64,000 nt of DNA from Mastigias papua. Its lineage: Eukaryota; Cnidaria; Scyphozoa; Rhizostomeae; Mastigiidae. The DNA lies in the NCBI GenBank assembly GCA_964019165.1, contig OZ025283.1:8967501-9031500 (forward strand), written 5' to 3'. Below, one piece after another: positions 36,488-48,196 of this stretch (position 1 is its first letter; the number at the start of each line of letters is the position of its first letter). A program made the translations under genes and the position numbers. The notes beneath the pieces were generated by a model. That model saw only the letters and a list, made by a program, of their open reading frames with translations. It was not told the DNA's origin and ran no database searches.

Positions 36488-37264
36488 TGTAGTGTTTACA
36501 TTTTCATGGACATGCGCATCTAGTCCATAAAGCCCTTGATCGGTGCTCAAAACAAAGTTGTATTTATAAAAGCTATTCCATAATCATTATGCAAGAAATA
36601 TGAAATAATGGCTGAAATAAACATACCTCATAACTCCATAAACCTGGCTTGGATGGAGAAGCGAATGACGACAGCAATTCAGTCCATTTCAAACTGAGCG
36701 CGGGATTCTCTGTTACGAGGTTCCGAATGTGAACGAGTTTATTTACTAATGGTAGTGTTGATTCTAACATTTGTCGAGTAATCTTGTGTTAGTGGAGAAA
36801 ACTCATCATCATTTGCGAAAAGACCAGGTCATTTACAGTTTTAGCCTTCAGGTAAGATTTCAAAGAGGTATTATTCACTATTCACACTTTTACACCAAAC
36901 TGCTATTCTATAAAGTATTGGTGGGCCTCTCCACATTATGGTAATTGTATGCTTAGCCTTAGGCCTAAACACCCGACGTTTATTCCAGCCTGTTTATCAA
37001 TACAAACTACAACATGACTCTAAAAGAGCACTTTCAAACAGCAATACATATGACCTAAGGTAAAGGTACTTTTTCAGACGGCCTTAATGCAAGCTATGAT
37101 GAGATGTTTCAAAACACCGACATGTGACGAATATGTACGTGAGTAGACAGGTGACAATATTGCAGATGTATGTACTTATCTTTAGAGAGTGTATGCGTGG
37201 AAAGTTGCCATAATTTTTTTGGAACTGTTGAATGTCGTTTTGTAGGATGAATCTACTTTAAACG
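36488..37264. other. Mostly unique DNA around a possible host exon
   Basis: Contains the candidate exon 36627-36770 (minus). A TTCAGGTAAGA donor-like phrase on the plus strand is at about 36849. A reverse-strand copy of the dispersed GGAATAAACGTCGGG motif is at about 36970-37000. Nothing else is recognised. Confidence 0.4.
36627..36770 (-). CDS. Candidate first coding exon of a host gene (48 codons)
   Basis: The minus strand gives ATG at 36770 and 48 codons, ending in GAG followed by GTATGT at 36626-36621, a close match to the animal 5' splice donor, in phase 0. The peptide begins MLESTLPLVNKLVHIRNLV and contains LSLKWTELLSSFASPSKPG. It has the mixed composition of a helical, soluble protein rather than the Ile/Asn/Lys bias of chance AT-rich ORFs. 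The local GC is raised. A stop lies in frame just upstream of the ATG, which fits a 5' UTR. If real, the following intron would contain the foldback array and retrotransposon at 33253-36487. The family is not recognised and no downstream exon was identified. Confidence 0.35.
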
Positions 37265-37520
37265 TGCCCCCCCCCTCCTACCAGAATGCACCCTCAATCT
37301 TCTAATAGCAGGCTGCTGATCCTGAGCCGCCGGCATAGCGAGGTAGGGTGGCCAGTTCCTTTCCTCGCCGCCTTTAACTTCCCCAGTGTTGCCACCAGGT
37401 ACCCATTTGCTGCTGGTGAACAGTGAGCGAGCATCCCAACTATGATCCGAGGGTTCGGCTCGAACCATCGATGTTTCGCACGGCAGTCAAGCGCTCTAAC
37501 CACTTGGCCACTCGCTCGTC
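37265..37520 (-). mobile_element. tRNA-derived SINE
   Basis: The minus strand has an A-box (TGGCCAAGTGG, 37510-37500) and a B-box (GGTTCGAGCC, 37466-37457) with normal spacing for an internal RNA polymerase III promoter. The anticodon and T stems do not pair properly, so this is a tRNA-like SINE head rather than a working tRNA. The body continues to about 37265 with GGTACCCATTTGCTGCTGG-type sequence (seen here on the plus strand) and a C-run at its far end. Local GC is much higher than in the flanks. Confidence 0.75.
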
Positions 37521-37559
37521 TTTTCTCAGTACAGAACATGAACAGCGATCTGTACAGTG

Positions 37560-37830
37560 AAGACAGAGAAATCAGGGAATTGTTAGGAAATTTAACTTCT
37601 GTCAAGGAATTAAGGAGGTCATCTATTCAAGGAAAAGTTAGGGAATTTGATAAAAGTTTTAAATATATCAGAAAGAGAGAGAGAGTTTGTAGTTTTACTT
37701 TTTGAAATGTAAATTCTTTTCTGCTGTATTGGATTGTACACAAACATATCGAATGGCTGTAGATATGTAAGAGAATTTCGTGAATTTAGCCAGGAAAAGC
37801 AGGGGAAATCAGGGAATTTCATAAGCAAAA
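37560..37830. repeat. AATCAGGGAA-type element remnant
   Basis: AAATCAGGGAATT occurs at about 37570 and again at about 37808. Between them are AAGGAAAAGTTAGGGAATTT (about 37629), a GA dinucleotide run (about 37672-37684) and AAGCAGGGGAAATCAGGG. It resembles the CCCTGAC element at 20490-20926 read on the other strand. Borders are unclear. Confidence 0.35.
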
Positions 37831-38517
37831 TCCACTAGCCATGCAGAGTAGTGTGTAGTATTTACATCTCCATATCATGGTTAGTAAAGATTTGTCAAAT
37901 ATCTTTGCACATATTTAGAGAGTGTATCTGTGTGAAGCTGCCATACTTTTTGGGGATTCTCCTGTGTTGCTTTATATAAAGATTTGATATGCAAAAACAT
38001 GGAATTTTGTGAAAAATTTAATCATTTTGACCATGTAGTCTTCACTATCATTGCTTGATAAGCCAGTGCCAATGCTATAACTCATCAAAATAGTTTTAGA
38101 TCAATGTTTCATGTAATTTGAGTATGTTTTGATTGGTCTATCTTGTACATACCAACATTCAAAAGTTGTAGAATTCTGTGCAGTCAAAATCAGCAGACTG
38201 GTGTACAGTTGGAAACAAGTAAGCAACTAGGAACTTATGATGGCAGGGTTCTAATAAACAAAAACAAACATTCTAAGCAATTCCTAAAGAGAATGTATCT
38301 CAAATAGTAGTTTTCAGATTTAGACTGAATGAAATCGTATAAAAATGACTGTTTGTACAGGATAGCCTTCCAGCAAAACATGATACTGTCATTTTAAGGG
38401 TTCTATGACAATAGAAAAAACAAAAAAAGCAAGCCAATAAAACAAGGCTTACTTGTTTTTTTCTGTAGAAGAAAGAATTGTATTATGCATAATGTTCTTT
38501 ATTTCTTTACTTTCATG
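37831..38517. other. No supported gene
   Basis: AT-rich, with no repeat or coding signal that stands out. Confidence 0.4.
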
Positions 38518-39638
38518 CAGGGATTTCAGTGGGGGGCAAGCGATAGTGCGCGCACACACAGGCATGCGCCCATGGTTACATTTGAGAGGAATTAATCGCG
38601 CACCCAGTAGTAGACATTTCCCTTGTGGTGAGCGACATCCGGATTCCGATAATCGTTATGATCCATTCTTGAGTAGTAGGTTCACCCTCTTGAGAAACTC
38701 CTTTTTGAAACGGACACTTTGATATTGATTTTTAATGGACTGACAAATGTTTGTCATGTTTTATTTGTTGGTAGGGTGGGGGTGCTTTTTCGTTTCCATG
38801 TGCTAACGCTCTCTTCGCTCGTTTGTCTTTCACTTTTTTGAACAGCATTAAACCGTCCGTCCACATTTTGAAGTCCCTGACACTCTTCATATGCTCAAAT
38901 TCAAAGGTTGAGGAGTGTTTAGCACCGTGAGCAACATATTCTCTGACAAATGCCTCTCTATGTCACACAGTACCCTCAATGACAATTTGATAGTATATGG
39001 AAATCACTCTCTTTGGAGTACAGATGAGAGGGAAGAAATTGTTGAGAGAGCTCTCGATATGTACCTCATATCGAATAGGCAAATGATAATAAATAATCTT
39101 CCATGCATCCAAACTTCAACAGAAATCGATGCTCCCTTACCAGACGATTCATCAGAGTCAGACTGTGATATTGATGAAATTGAGGAACTTAGCCTTTTTG
39201 AAGCTGAACTTGAACTTTATTAGGCAAGACAACCTGGAATTTTGTTACTTCTGTTTGAAACACTTAACATGGGCTGAAAGCATTATTTTGATTATGTACA
39301 TTTATCGTTTGGAAATAAGAGTCAGTTGTTTTATATCAGTGCCAAATTCTGTTATCATTTGAAGGTGAATGCTTGCAGGATATAGAGCGAAAATGATTGT
39401 AGGTCCTTTTTAGGCACGTAATATTTTCCAAAGTAAATAATTGAAGGAAATATTTACGATAGTTAACGATCTAGGCTATAGCTTGCTTGTAGAAAAATGA
39501 AAGGGAAACGCCATTGAGTGTAATTTTCCAACAAAAACTTTGCTATATCATGTTCAAAAATAATTGTCAGTTATTTGCCCCACTCTGGTCATGTGAGTTT
39601 CTGGTCGTGCGCCTAAATTTCATAGCATGGAAGCCCTG
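38518..39638 (+). mobile_element. Internally deleted hAT-type DNA transposon
   Basis: The candidate left end is CAGGGATTTCAGTGGGGGGC (38518). The candidate right end, on the other strand, is CAGGGCTTCCATGCTATGAA (from 39638). CAGGG termini are typical of hAT elements. Only the C-terminal transposase domain remains inside. The expected 8-bp target duplication is not exact; TCATG lies at both edges but offset, so the boundaries are tentative. Confidence 0.5.
38836..39223 (+). pseudogene. hAT transposase C-terminal dimerisation domain, frameshifted
   Basis: Reading one frame to about 38912 gives FICSNSKVEE. A shift then gives VFSTVSNIFSDKCLSMSHST and LNDNLIVYGNH, continuing open to TAG at about 39223. 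Together this follows the hAT dimerisation-domain pattern (SNA-VERVFS-x-V-x-x-I, then a T-L-N-D-L-like block). The C-terminal tail is acidic (DDSSESDCDIDEIEELS). An in-frame TGA sits just before VFSTV, marking the frameshift. The N-terminal BED finger and the catalytic core are missing. The family call rests on the motif only. Confidence 0.6.
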
Positions 39639-39820
39639 TCATGTTTAGCGTACATTTTAAGAAGGTCTTCTTAGCAAAGTTAAAATGAATAGCTTTAAAG
39701 TTCTCCAAGATGAAAGGGCACTTTTACTTTTCTGAGGGGAAGGGCAGGGATCTAAACCCCCAGAACCTACCTGTTAGTTGTACACTTGGAAAGATTTAAT
39801 GTCTGCTTTATAAAAGTTCA
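39639..39820. other. Spacer between hAT element and inverted-repeat arm
   Basis: No feature seen other than a GAGGGGAAGGGCAGGGA purine run at about 39734. Confidence 0.3.
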
Positions 39821-40170
39821 TAGTACTTACAGCAACAGAGGCAAATTTTGTAATAGCCAATCAAAAGCAATCCTCAAAAACCAATCAGAAACCTTAATGG
39901 TGATGTTATTTGTTTACATTGTGCCTGCCACCCCCTCTGTCAATGGTGGAACATAGCTGCATGAAAAAGACTCATCAATACATTCTTGCTTGAAACCCTC
40001 CCAGTTTTTGGTAGCATTTTTCTAAGACAATAAGCTTTGAATTCATCATGGCCCTAAGTCGTAGCTCCATGAAATTTTTCTACAGCAACTTTCAAATTTC
40101 ATCCTTCCTGAATTGTATGTCAAATAGGTCTAGGAAGCCAGGGAAAGTGGCTCTAAACCCCAAAAGAACT
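39821..40170. repeat. Left arm of a large inverted repeat
   Basis: Pairs in inverted orientation with 44377-44728. Landmarks in order: CTTACAGCAACAGAGG, AACCAATCAGA, CTTGCTTG, AGCATTTTTCTAAG, TTCAAATTTCATCCTTC, AATTGTATGT, GGAAGCCAGGGAAAGTGGCT and CCCCAAAAGAACTG. By eye about 75-80% of positions agree. The arms enclose 4.2 kb, including a retrotransposon. No ORF is shared by both arms. Confidence 0.85.
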
Positions 40171-40699
40171 GTTCATAATTCACTATAAATACCATAAAAT
40201 TCCTCAAGGGAATCCTTTCTCACTAGCATTGTTGAATTGAAATTAATTTCTTATTGTAGCTGCAACTTGCCTCTTATCACCCCAGAAAACTAGGTAGTGA
40301 TTTGCACATTTCCTGTCACAAAAACTGACAAGAAAGAGGATAAAGAAAATCAAAATCCCTTTTTAACATAAACTTGTTTCATCATGGCATCTTTGACAAC
40401 AAACTTATTGCTGAGTGAAATGGAGTTATAAAGTTGTCATTCAGTGAATTAGAATTATTCCATTCAGTGGATTAAACTCTGTGTGGCTACAGTGAATGTA
40501 AAATTTGCAATTCTTCACATATTCTAATTATCATCAATGAAACATATTTTTTGTTACAAGAGTATATGTATTTTATCTGCTTTTGCATCAGCAAGTATTC
40601 ACCTTTGCCAGACTGTTTCACAGAAAGTTGCAAACCATTATCTATTTTTCAGAGGTGGGGGAGACAAAGGGGAAATTTAAATAGGAAATTATCTTCAGA

Positions 40700-43600
40700 T
40701 TGAAGAGACTATATAACTAATAGATTAACATTCCTTGTAGATGGAAACATCAATGTCAATATAAATTTGCAATACTGTGTAGTACAAGATCTTTCTTCTC
40801 TTAAGGCATCCAATAAAGATTTGTCACTGTTTCACATGAATATTTGTATCCTTCATCTCCATCATGATGAATTTTATACTCTCATAACCAACCTTAATGT
40901 TGATTTTCAAGTAATTGGACTATCTGAAATAAAATTAAACAATACCATTTTGTTAACTTCTAATGTTGAAATTCCTGGTTATAAGTTTTATTTCAACAGT
41001 TCTATCAGTGCTGCTAGTGGTGTAGGACTTTATGTTAAATCTAATGTTACTGCCAGAAAAAGGGATGGCCTCACCTTCATAGCAATGACTTTGAAACACT
41101 TTGGGTCAAGATTGATAATTCACAGGCTAAAAATATTCTGTGCTGTTGTATATGCCATCATCCAAAGTCTGATGTTTCTAAATTTATAACCAGGATTATG
41201 CTAGTCATATAGCAACAAATGATCACTTACAGGAGATGTTGTAATATGTTCAATATGAAAATAAAATTATTTTTATAATAGGAGGCTTTAGCATAAACTT
41301 AATTGATTATGCTAGTCATATAGCAACAAATGACTTCATAAGCAAGATGTTTTCAAATCATCTACAGCATTTAGTACTTCATCCCACTCATATTACAGAT
41401 AAAACATTGACGCTTATTGACAACATTTTTGTAGACAATGCCATAGGATCTAACATCCAAAGTGGCAATGTTCTTTCTTTGATTTCAGATCATTTGCCTC
41501 AATTTTGCATCATATCTGAACTTACCTGTGATTATAAGAACTTATCACATAAGACCTATGATTATAGTCATTTTTATGCTAACATGTTCCTTGCTGATTA
41601 TGCAGAAACTATTTTCTCCATTGCTGATGTAAATAGTGACTTGAATGATAAATTTGATAAGTTTTTACTCAACCTTCTTGGCCTTGTTAATAGGCACTGT
41701 CCATTAGAATGGCTGAGTAGAAATAGATTGAAACTAAAAAACAAGCCATGGATTAAACATATTTTAAAAATGATGAGAATCAGGGATAAATTGTTTAAGA
41801 GGTTTAAAGCAGCTAACTCTACAAATGACTTAAGAATGTTTAAACTTTTTGGAAATTGCATAGTTAATCAGCTGAAAGAATGTAAGAGAAACTACTATCA
41901 TCAGTACTTTGATCAAAATAAGAGCAAAATGAAAATGCTTTGGAAAGGTATAAAAAGTATTGTTACCATGAAGCCCAACAACTTGGGCACAATTACACAC
42001 TTGACAGATATAAGCGATTCACATATTAAGGACCCAGTTAAAATAGCAGATCAGTTTAACTACTTTTTTTACCTAGTGTTGCAAATAATATCACAAAGAA
42101 TAACCCAAGAAATCTAAGGTCTGCCTTATCCTACCTTACTAATCCTAATCCAAATTATTTTTTCAATTTTCCTTGCACCCCAGTTGAAGTGTGAGATGTT
42201 ATTAAATCCCTAAAGAATGGTAAATCTAGTGGCCCTAATAGCATCATGATTAAACTATTGAAGATATTAGATGATTATTTTTCTGCTCATCTGTCTATTT
42301 TAGTTAATGAATCCTTTGAATCTGGTATTTTTCCTAGTAAGTGTATAATTGCGAGGGTAATTTCCATATGTAAGAAAGGTCTCACCACGAAAATGTTAAT
42401 TTACAGACCCATTTCCCTTTTATCCATCTTCAGTACATAAATGTCTCTATAGGTTTGTTGAGGTACATGACATTTTGTTTCGTTTGCAGTTTGTATTTTG
42501 CAATGGCCAGTCAACTGATTATGCTTTAGTTAATCTTAGTGAGAACATAAAATTCTCATTAGATAGAAGTAGACTTGGGTGTGAAATATTAATTGATCTT
42601 CAACAAGCTTTTGAGACTGTGATCCACAACATTCTCTTAAGTAAGCTAGATCACTATGGAATCAGGGGAAAGTCATTTCATTGGTTTAAATCATACTTGA
42701 ATTATCGGAAACAATTTGTCCCCGTAAATGGCTATTCATCCTCGCTATGTAGTGTATCATATGGTGTTCCTCAGGTACTTTGAGTCCCTTATTATTTTAC
42801 TTTACATGAATGACTTACCAAAGACATCTAAGCTATTAAAATTCTTTTTGTTTGCTGTTGACACTAATATTTATTTTGAAAGTGATTATGCTACTAATTT
42901 GACTAGAACTATCAATTAAGAACTCAAGAAGGCTAAATCATAGATAGATTGTAATAAACTGGTGATAAATATTGATATAGCAAATTTTGTGCTGTTCCAC
43001 TCACCTAGGAAGAAAGCTACCAGATCTGATTCCGCTCAAATTCGGTAAAAAATTAATCAAAAGGAGCAAATATGTTAAGTTTTTGGGTGTCCTTGTGGAC
43101 GAGGACCTTTCGTAGCAGCATAATACAGCAGAGCTTTTTAAAAAACTTTCTAAAATTACGGGAATGTTTTTCAGATTTAGACATTGGATTTCTTTAGAAA
43201 CTCTAGTATGCTTATATAATTCGCTTTTTCATCTTTTCTTTACTATGGACTTATTACTTGGGACCTTACCTATGACACATCTTACTCCTCTCTTTCGTCT
43301 CCGAAAGAAAATACTTCGATGCATAAAGTTTCAAGCATCCATTGCACCCTCTACATCTCTATTTCACTCATTAAAGATAGTTAAGCTAGAAGATATGCTA
43401 CACTTGAGCATTTTATCATTTGTTTACATAGCTATTAATAAAATCTTGCCAGCTTGTTTTCATGAATATTTCACTCCAGATTCCTCTATTCACTGGTTTG
43501 AAACTCATCAGGCTGCCAGAGGCTATCTATTTATCTTACTAAAAAGAACATCCCTTTATGCTCACAAAACGGTGCAATATTTCGGCTCTAAATTATGGAA

Positions 43601-43945
43601 TACCCTTCCACTTTTCATTCGGATAGCTAGTTCTATAACTACCTTAAGATCCAAGTTGAAGGCTTACTTTATTGATTCTTATGCCTAAATGGAAGTAACG
43701 GTGGTAAGGTTTTTCTGGTTTCTTTGTCTTGTCGTTGTTGTCTACTTCTTGCTTTATTCTTATGAGGGGGGGAGGGCTCTCTCTCGATTAGTTTATCTGC
43801 TTACAGAGCTCCTCCTTAATCCATTTGTCGTCTGTACATTATAGTGGTTTGTTTTTTCCCTATTTTTAGTATATTTTTTTAGTGTATAATTGTGTTTCTT
43901 TTGCTGTTAGGTTGATAATAATATTAATGAAAATAAAGAAAAGTA
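40700..43945 (+). pseudogene. Decayed near-full-length CR1/L2-type retrotransposon
   Basis: Plus-strand pieces follow the normal element order. The endonuclease N-terminus is at 40767-41189 (SLFHMNICILHLH, VIGLSEIKL and GVGLYVKSNV; the N and E of the active site are visible). The endonuclease C-terminus with SDHLPQFCII and the linker are at 41347-42117. RT begins at about 42190 (LKNGKSSGPNSI, YRPISLLSI), continues with LIDLQQAFETV and SYGVPQ (42475-42783), then FAVDT where active copies have YADDT (about 42850). The thumb and tail with FGSKLWNTLP are at 43164-43688. Several frameshifts and stops separate the pieces, so it is dead. A 29-base internal duplication is at about 41192 and 41305. 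An AATAAAG signal lies close to the 3' end near 43933. Confidence 0.9.
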
Positions 43946-44376
43946 ACATTGTCATTTAGTTTTTTCACTCAACTGGTGGAGCGAGTGTATTTAACTACTA
44001 GCAGTGTACCACCTATTTTATTCGTTCCTGTCGTTGCTTTATTTGACTAATAGTTTTAGAAAATTTATCTCACATTAGCTATAAAGGATTTTGGTCATGT
44101 GTATGTATTCATTCTATAGATTTATAATTATTGGTACACTTAAAAACTGACCAATGTTTACCATGTCTGTTTCTTGTACAAAATCTCAACATCTAATTTG
44201 ACATGAACTTTACTTATCTTGTTTTACATATGTTGAATTGTAAGCAACATATTCTGTTGGAGCCAGAAAATTTAGTGCCCTTTCTTGTTGTATTTGGTCA
44301 CAGTGTACCCAAAGTACTTGCAGTTTTAAAATTCTTATGAGATATAAAAAGAAAAAGGAAGCTGTTGAGAAAGGGT

Positions 44377-44728
44377 TCAGTTCTTTTGGGGTTGGGAGCC
44401 ACTTTCCCTGGCTTCCTAGAGCTATGTTACATACAATTTAAGAAGGATGAAATTTGAACATCGCTGTAGAATCATTAGATGCAGATATCGCTTATTGCCA
44501 CGAGGAATGTATAACTTATTTCCTTAGAAAAATGCTGCTAAAAACTGGGAGAGTTACAAGCAAGTATGTATTGATGACGGTCTTTTTGTACGACTATGTT
44601 TTTCCCATTGCAAAGAGGGGGAGGCAGGCAAAATGTATTCAAAGTGTCGCCATCATCCAGGCCTCTGATTGGTTGTTGAGAATGCCTTTTGGCTGGCTAA
44701 TTGCAAAATTTACCTCTGTTGCTTACAG
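44377..44728. repeat. Right arm of the large inverted repeat
   Basis: Inverted partner of 39821-40170. A 107-codon ORF at 44454-44777 lies across it but has no counterpart frame in the left arm, so it is not taken as a gene. Confidence 0.85.
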
Positions 44729-46990
44729 GTTTTTTATGATTAGTTGTTGTAGTGTTATTCTTTTTATATCTCTTTAGTGTGTTCAATTTTTCACTTTTAG
44801 AGCTGCAAGAATACTCTGCAATTGAGAGGTTGTTTGAAGAGGAAATAGTCGGTATCAAATAAGACTCTTGAACAAGTGACTTATTTTATGAAAGAACACA
44901 GAATAATTTCTGACATTTTTATGTAAGTGGCATTTCATGCTTGTACCTTTCTGGAGAGTGATAATTAGAATTAATTGCAGTATGCAACTTAGATGCCTCA
45001 AGCCAAATAGTATATTCCTTTACTTTTGCTGATATAGAATATGTTAGGTATACATCGGTAAACATCAAGTTACACTATAGTTTGTATGATTTGGAAGAAA
45101 TAAAAAACGTTTTTTCTTGCATTGAAAAGTAATCCCACTTCACAACGATCATGCTTTATCTTCAAATGAAAGCATACTTTACTTTTGTTCAATCTGATGA
45201 ATTTGTATTGGAAACTAGCCCCCTCCCCCATTTTCCAGCTATATTTACTTTGTACAGGAAACAAACCTAAGAAAGGTATTCTGAGCACACCTTTTATTTT
45301 CTTTTAATGTGAGTGATCTTTGGTGTTGTGCAAGGTTCATTGACAGGACATTGATTGGTGATTGTTATTGATGTCCCAAATGATTTCTCAATCAAAATGA
45401 CTCTTTTCACAAACGTTATGTGAATCCACATTCGAGGGGTTATGTAGTTGTTTAATTATACACTTATACTGTTTAACACTGCACGAGTGATTATCACTAC
45501 ACACTTAGATATGGCATAAAGGTAGCATAATGTATTTTAAGTTGGAATGCTTCTCATTCTTTGAGAAACTGGAATTGTTTATTGAGAGCAAAGTGTTTTA
45601 TCTTTACTTTTTTAAACATATTATGGATACAGGGTTCGTACTGGTCTTAGAAAGTTTTGCAAAGTTATGGAAATTAATAATACCATATTCCAGGACCTGG
45701 GAAGTTTTGGAAAAGGGATCAAAAAGGCTATGGAAAAGTTTTGGATTTTTGTGTGGGAAATTCCAAAATATCCTAAAATAGGTATATGCAACTTAGCATC
45801 AAATTCTAAGAGACTTGAACTGAAAATGAAAATGACTTTTAGACTGCCCTATTAAACAGTACATCGATTTTGTATGATGATTTTATATTTGCATGGATAT
45901 AGTCCTAATCTGATAGCTGCTTTTTTATTGAATTACTCTGTTGTGTTTTCATAGTCTTATTTTTGGACACTTGTTAGTTTGACTTTGGAAAAGTTTCAGA
46001 AAAGTTTTGGAAATATTTTTAAAGGAGTTTCTAAGAACGTGTAGATAGGATATCAGAAAGTCCTATATATTTGGACAAAGAAGTGAAGGACCTCTATCCG
46101 AAGATATCATATTGTTTATAACAATTCTGTCTTATGAAACTTCTGTTTTCCATATAGAGTCTTTCAATTTGTGGTACTATAGGGGTGAAGCATTTTTACT
46201 TGAAGGGACTCAAATATTCACTAATGTCTCTCGTGGTCTATCTGACAAATCTGGAAAAGTTAAGATGGTTTTGTTGAATTTTTTGCAGATGGCCTAAAGC
46301 ATTTCAGTTATCGCAGGCTTTTCAGATTCATCGTCTCGATATTGAGTTTTTTAATTTGTAGAGTTTGAAAAAGATAATTCTAGAAAGCATTAGATAAGGA
46401 ATAGCCCCCTGAACTCAGCATTGCTGCTAGGTGCTACCATCTTAGGGAGGATCTCAAAATAGCCATTATGATAAACTTTTTATCCTTTGTTTGATGATCA
46501 ATTGTAAAGTTCATTAACTGACAAAACTAAGGAAGCCTTTTTTCAGCTGAATTTTGTCACCTGAATTTTGTCACCTGTTGCCTAACGCATTATCAACCAT
46601 GAGTGACTTTATGAGGATCCAGGGGCTATTGCCCTCGTAAATAGCGTAGACAACGTTTTGGCATACAGGAAGACAATCCTGCCAACTAAAATATGGACAG
46701 TTAGTGAATCTACTGTACAGAGATAAGAAAATTTAATGCCAATGCCTTTCAAAACATTTGTAAAATTCTACCACTGTTATCTCCTTTTGAGAATGTTAAG
46801 GTTTGCCTGAAAATCATGCTTTTTGGTGAATCTATTTATATGTGTACCTTTAAAGTTTTTGTAGAAATATATGATTTAAAAGGTCTATTATGAAAATGCA
46901 GCTTATTCACATTATATGTTGTCTCTAATTTTTCAAAGATAGTAAGTAGCAGACAGACCAAAGTTATTATAAATTGGGTTGAATGCTTTA
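44729..46990. other. No supported gene; contains a GGAAAAGTTTTGGA-rich stretch
   Basis: Between about 45630 and 46030, AGGGTTCGTACTGG is followed by many variants of GGAAAAGTTTTGGA and GGGAAATTCCAAAA, which resembles a decayed inverted-repeat element of the kind at 20490. A small direct repeat, GAATTTTGTCACCTG, is doubled at about 46551. ORFs at 45530-45855 are translations of the repeated phrase. Confidence 0.4.
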
Positions 46991-47194
46991 GATTGCATTT
47001 AATAACAAATGAGAAATCATATTATATTATAAGAGGTTTATCATCAAATGGATTTGCATTTGTTGACAGTTTGTTAAGATGTACTCGTATTATTTTCAAA
47101 GAATATCTTCAAAAAGTTTGCTTATTGCTTTTTGCTTTTAATGGGGAGAACTTGACAAAGAATTTGAGATCCAGGTGTACAACCATCATCATCA
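46991..47194. other. No supported gene
   Basis: The 127-codon plus-strand ORF that begins at 46993 owes more than a third of its length to the microsatellite that follows. Confidence 0.3.
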
Positions 47195-47370
<176 letters not shown>

Positions 47371-48196
47371 ACTTAGGATTTCTAATATGAACTTTCCCGT
47401 TTTCTGTCATTAGATTGACCATTTTTATTTTGATTCTTTGAAAAGGAGACTTCTGAAAAGTATTGAAAGTTTGTTGCAGGAAATTCCCTTGCAGTCATTC
47501 TGCCCTAGTTATTTATTTGGAATGAATCTTGGTTGCAAAATTCCCTTGATATTTTGTTCTGGACTGAATATTGTGTCAAATATGTTTTAAGCCAGAACTT
47601 AAGACTTTTCTGAAAAAGAACTTAGACTTTGGTATAGAGATGACCAAGCGACATTTTACTGGCATCTTGCAATCCTATCGATAACCCCTCACGTAAATTA
47701 ACCCCTTTGTTCATTTTTTGTTCATTTTCCATCAACCCCACTTGGGCAACTTAAAAACTGTTAAGTTTTCTCGTGTCACCGATCACTCGGTTCATTTTGT
47801 CAATACCATTAGCATTTGATGGCAGATTTTGCTAACTCATTTATAAAGTTTTTTGTCTCTTTCATGACCAAGCTTTATATACTAGTCATTACCGCTTCAG
47901 AAAAGACATACTTCCTTATTTATAGTCTTACGATCAATGTTTTATAGCCATCATGTTTAGTTGATATGTATCTAACTATTTATCTCTTTTATTTTGATGT
48001 CTTAACATTTCATATATTACTGCTAACGCCAGATTTACATGGCACATCTTCCACATCCATATAAGCTATTTGTTTTATTCTGTGAATTGTCAGTTGCCTG
48101 GTTCGTTATTTCGAAATTATTGTTAAAGTTTATCATATTTTACTTGGAAACATATTTACTATTGTGTCGTTTTTAGGCGATTTTTGTCTTGGTATC
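47371..48196. other. No supported gene
   Basis: AT-rich, T-biased on the plus strand. It might be the 3' untranslated region of a minus-strand gene if the ORF at 48197-48391 is real. Confidence 0.3.

Noticed and set aside
37428..37517. Functional tRNA gene on the minus strand
   Set aside because: A and B boxes are good but the anticodon and T stems do not pair, and SINE body sequence follows.
38453..38722. 89-codon ORF over the GC-richer start of the hAT element
   Set aside because: Covers the terminal and sub-terminal region of the transposon; no transposase motif and no support from the dimerisation frame.
44454..44777. 107-codon plus-strand ORF
   Set aside because: It overlaps the right arm of the inverted repeat and the frame is not kept in the left arm; no known motif.
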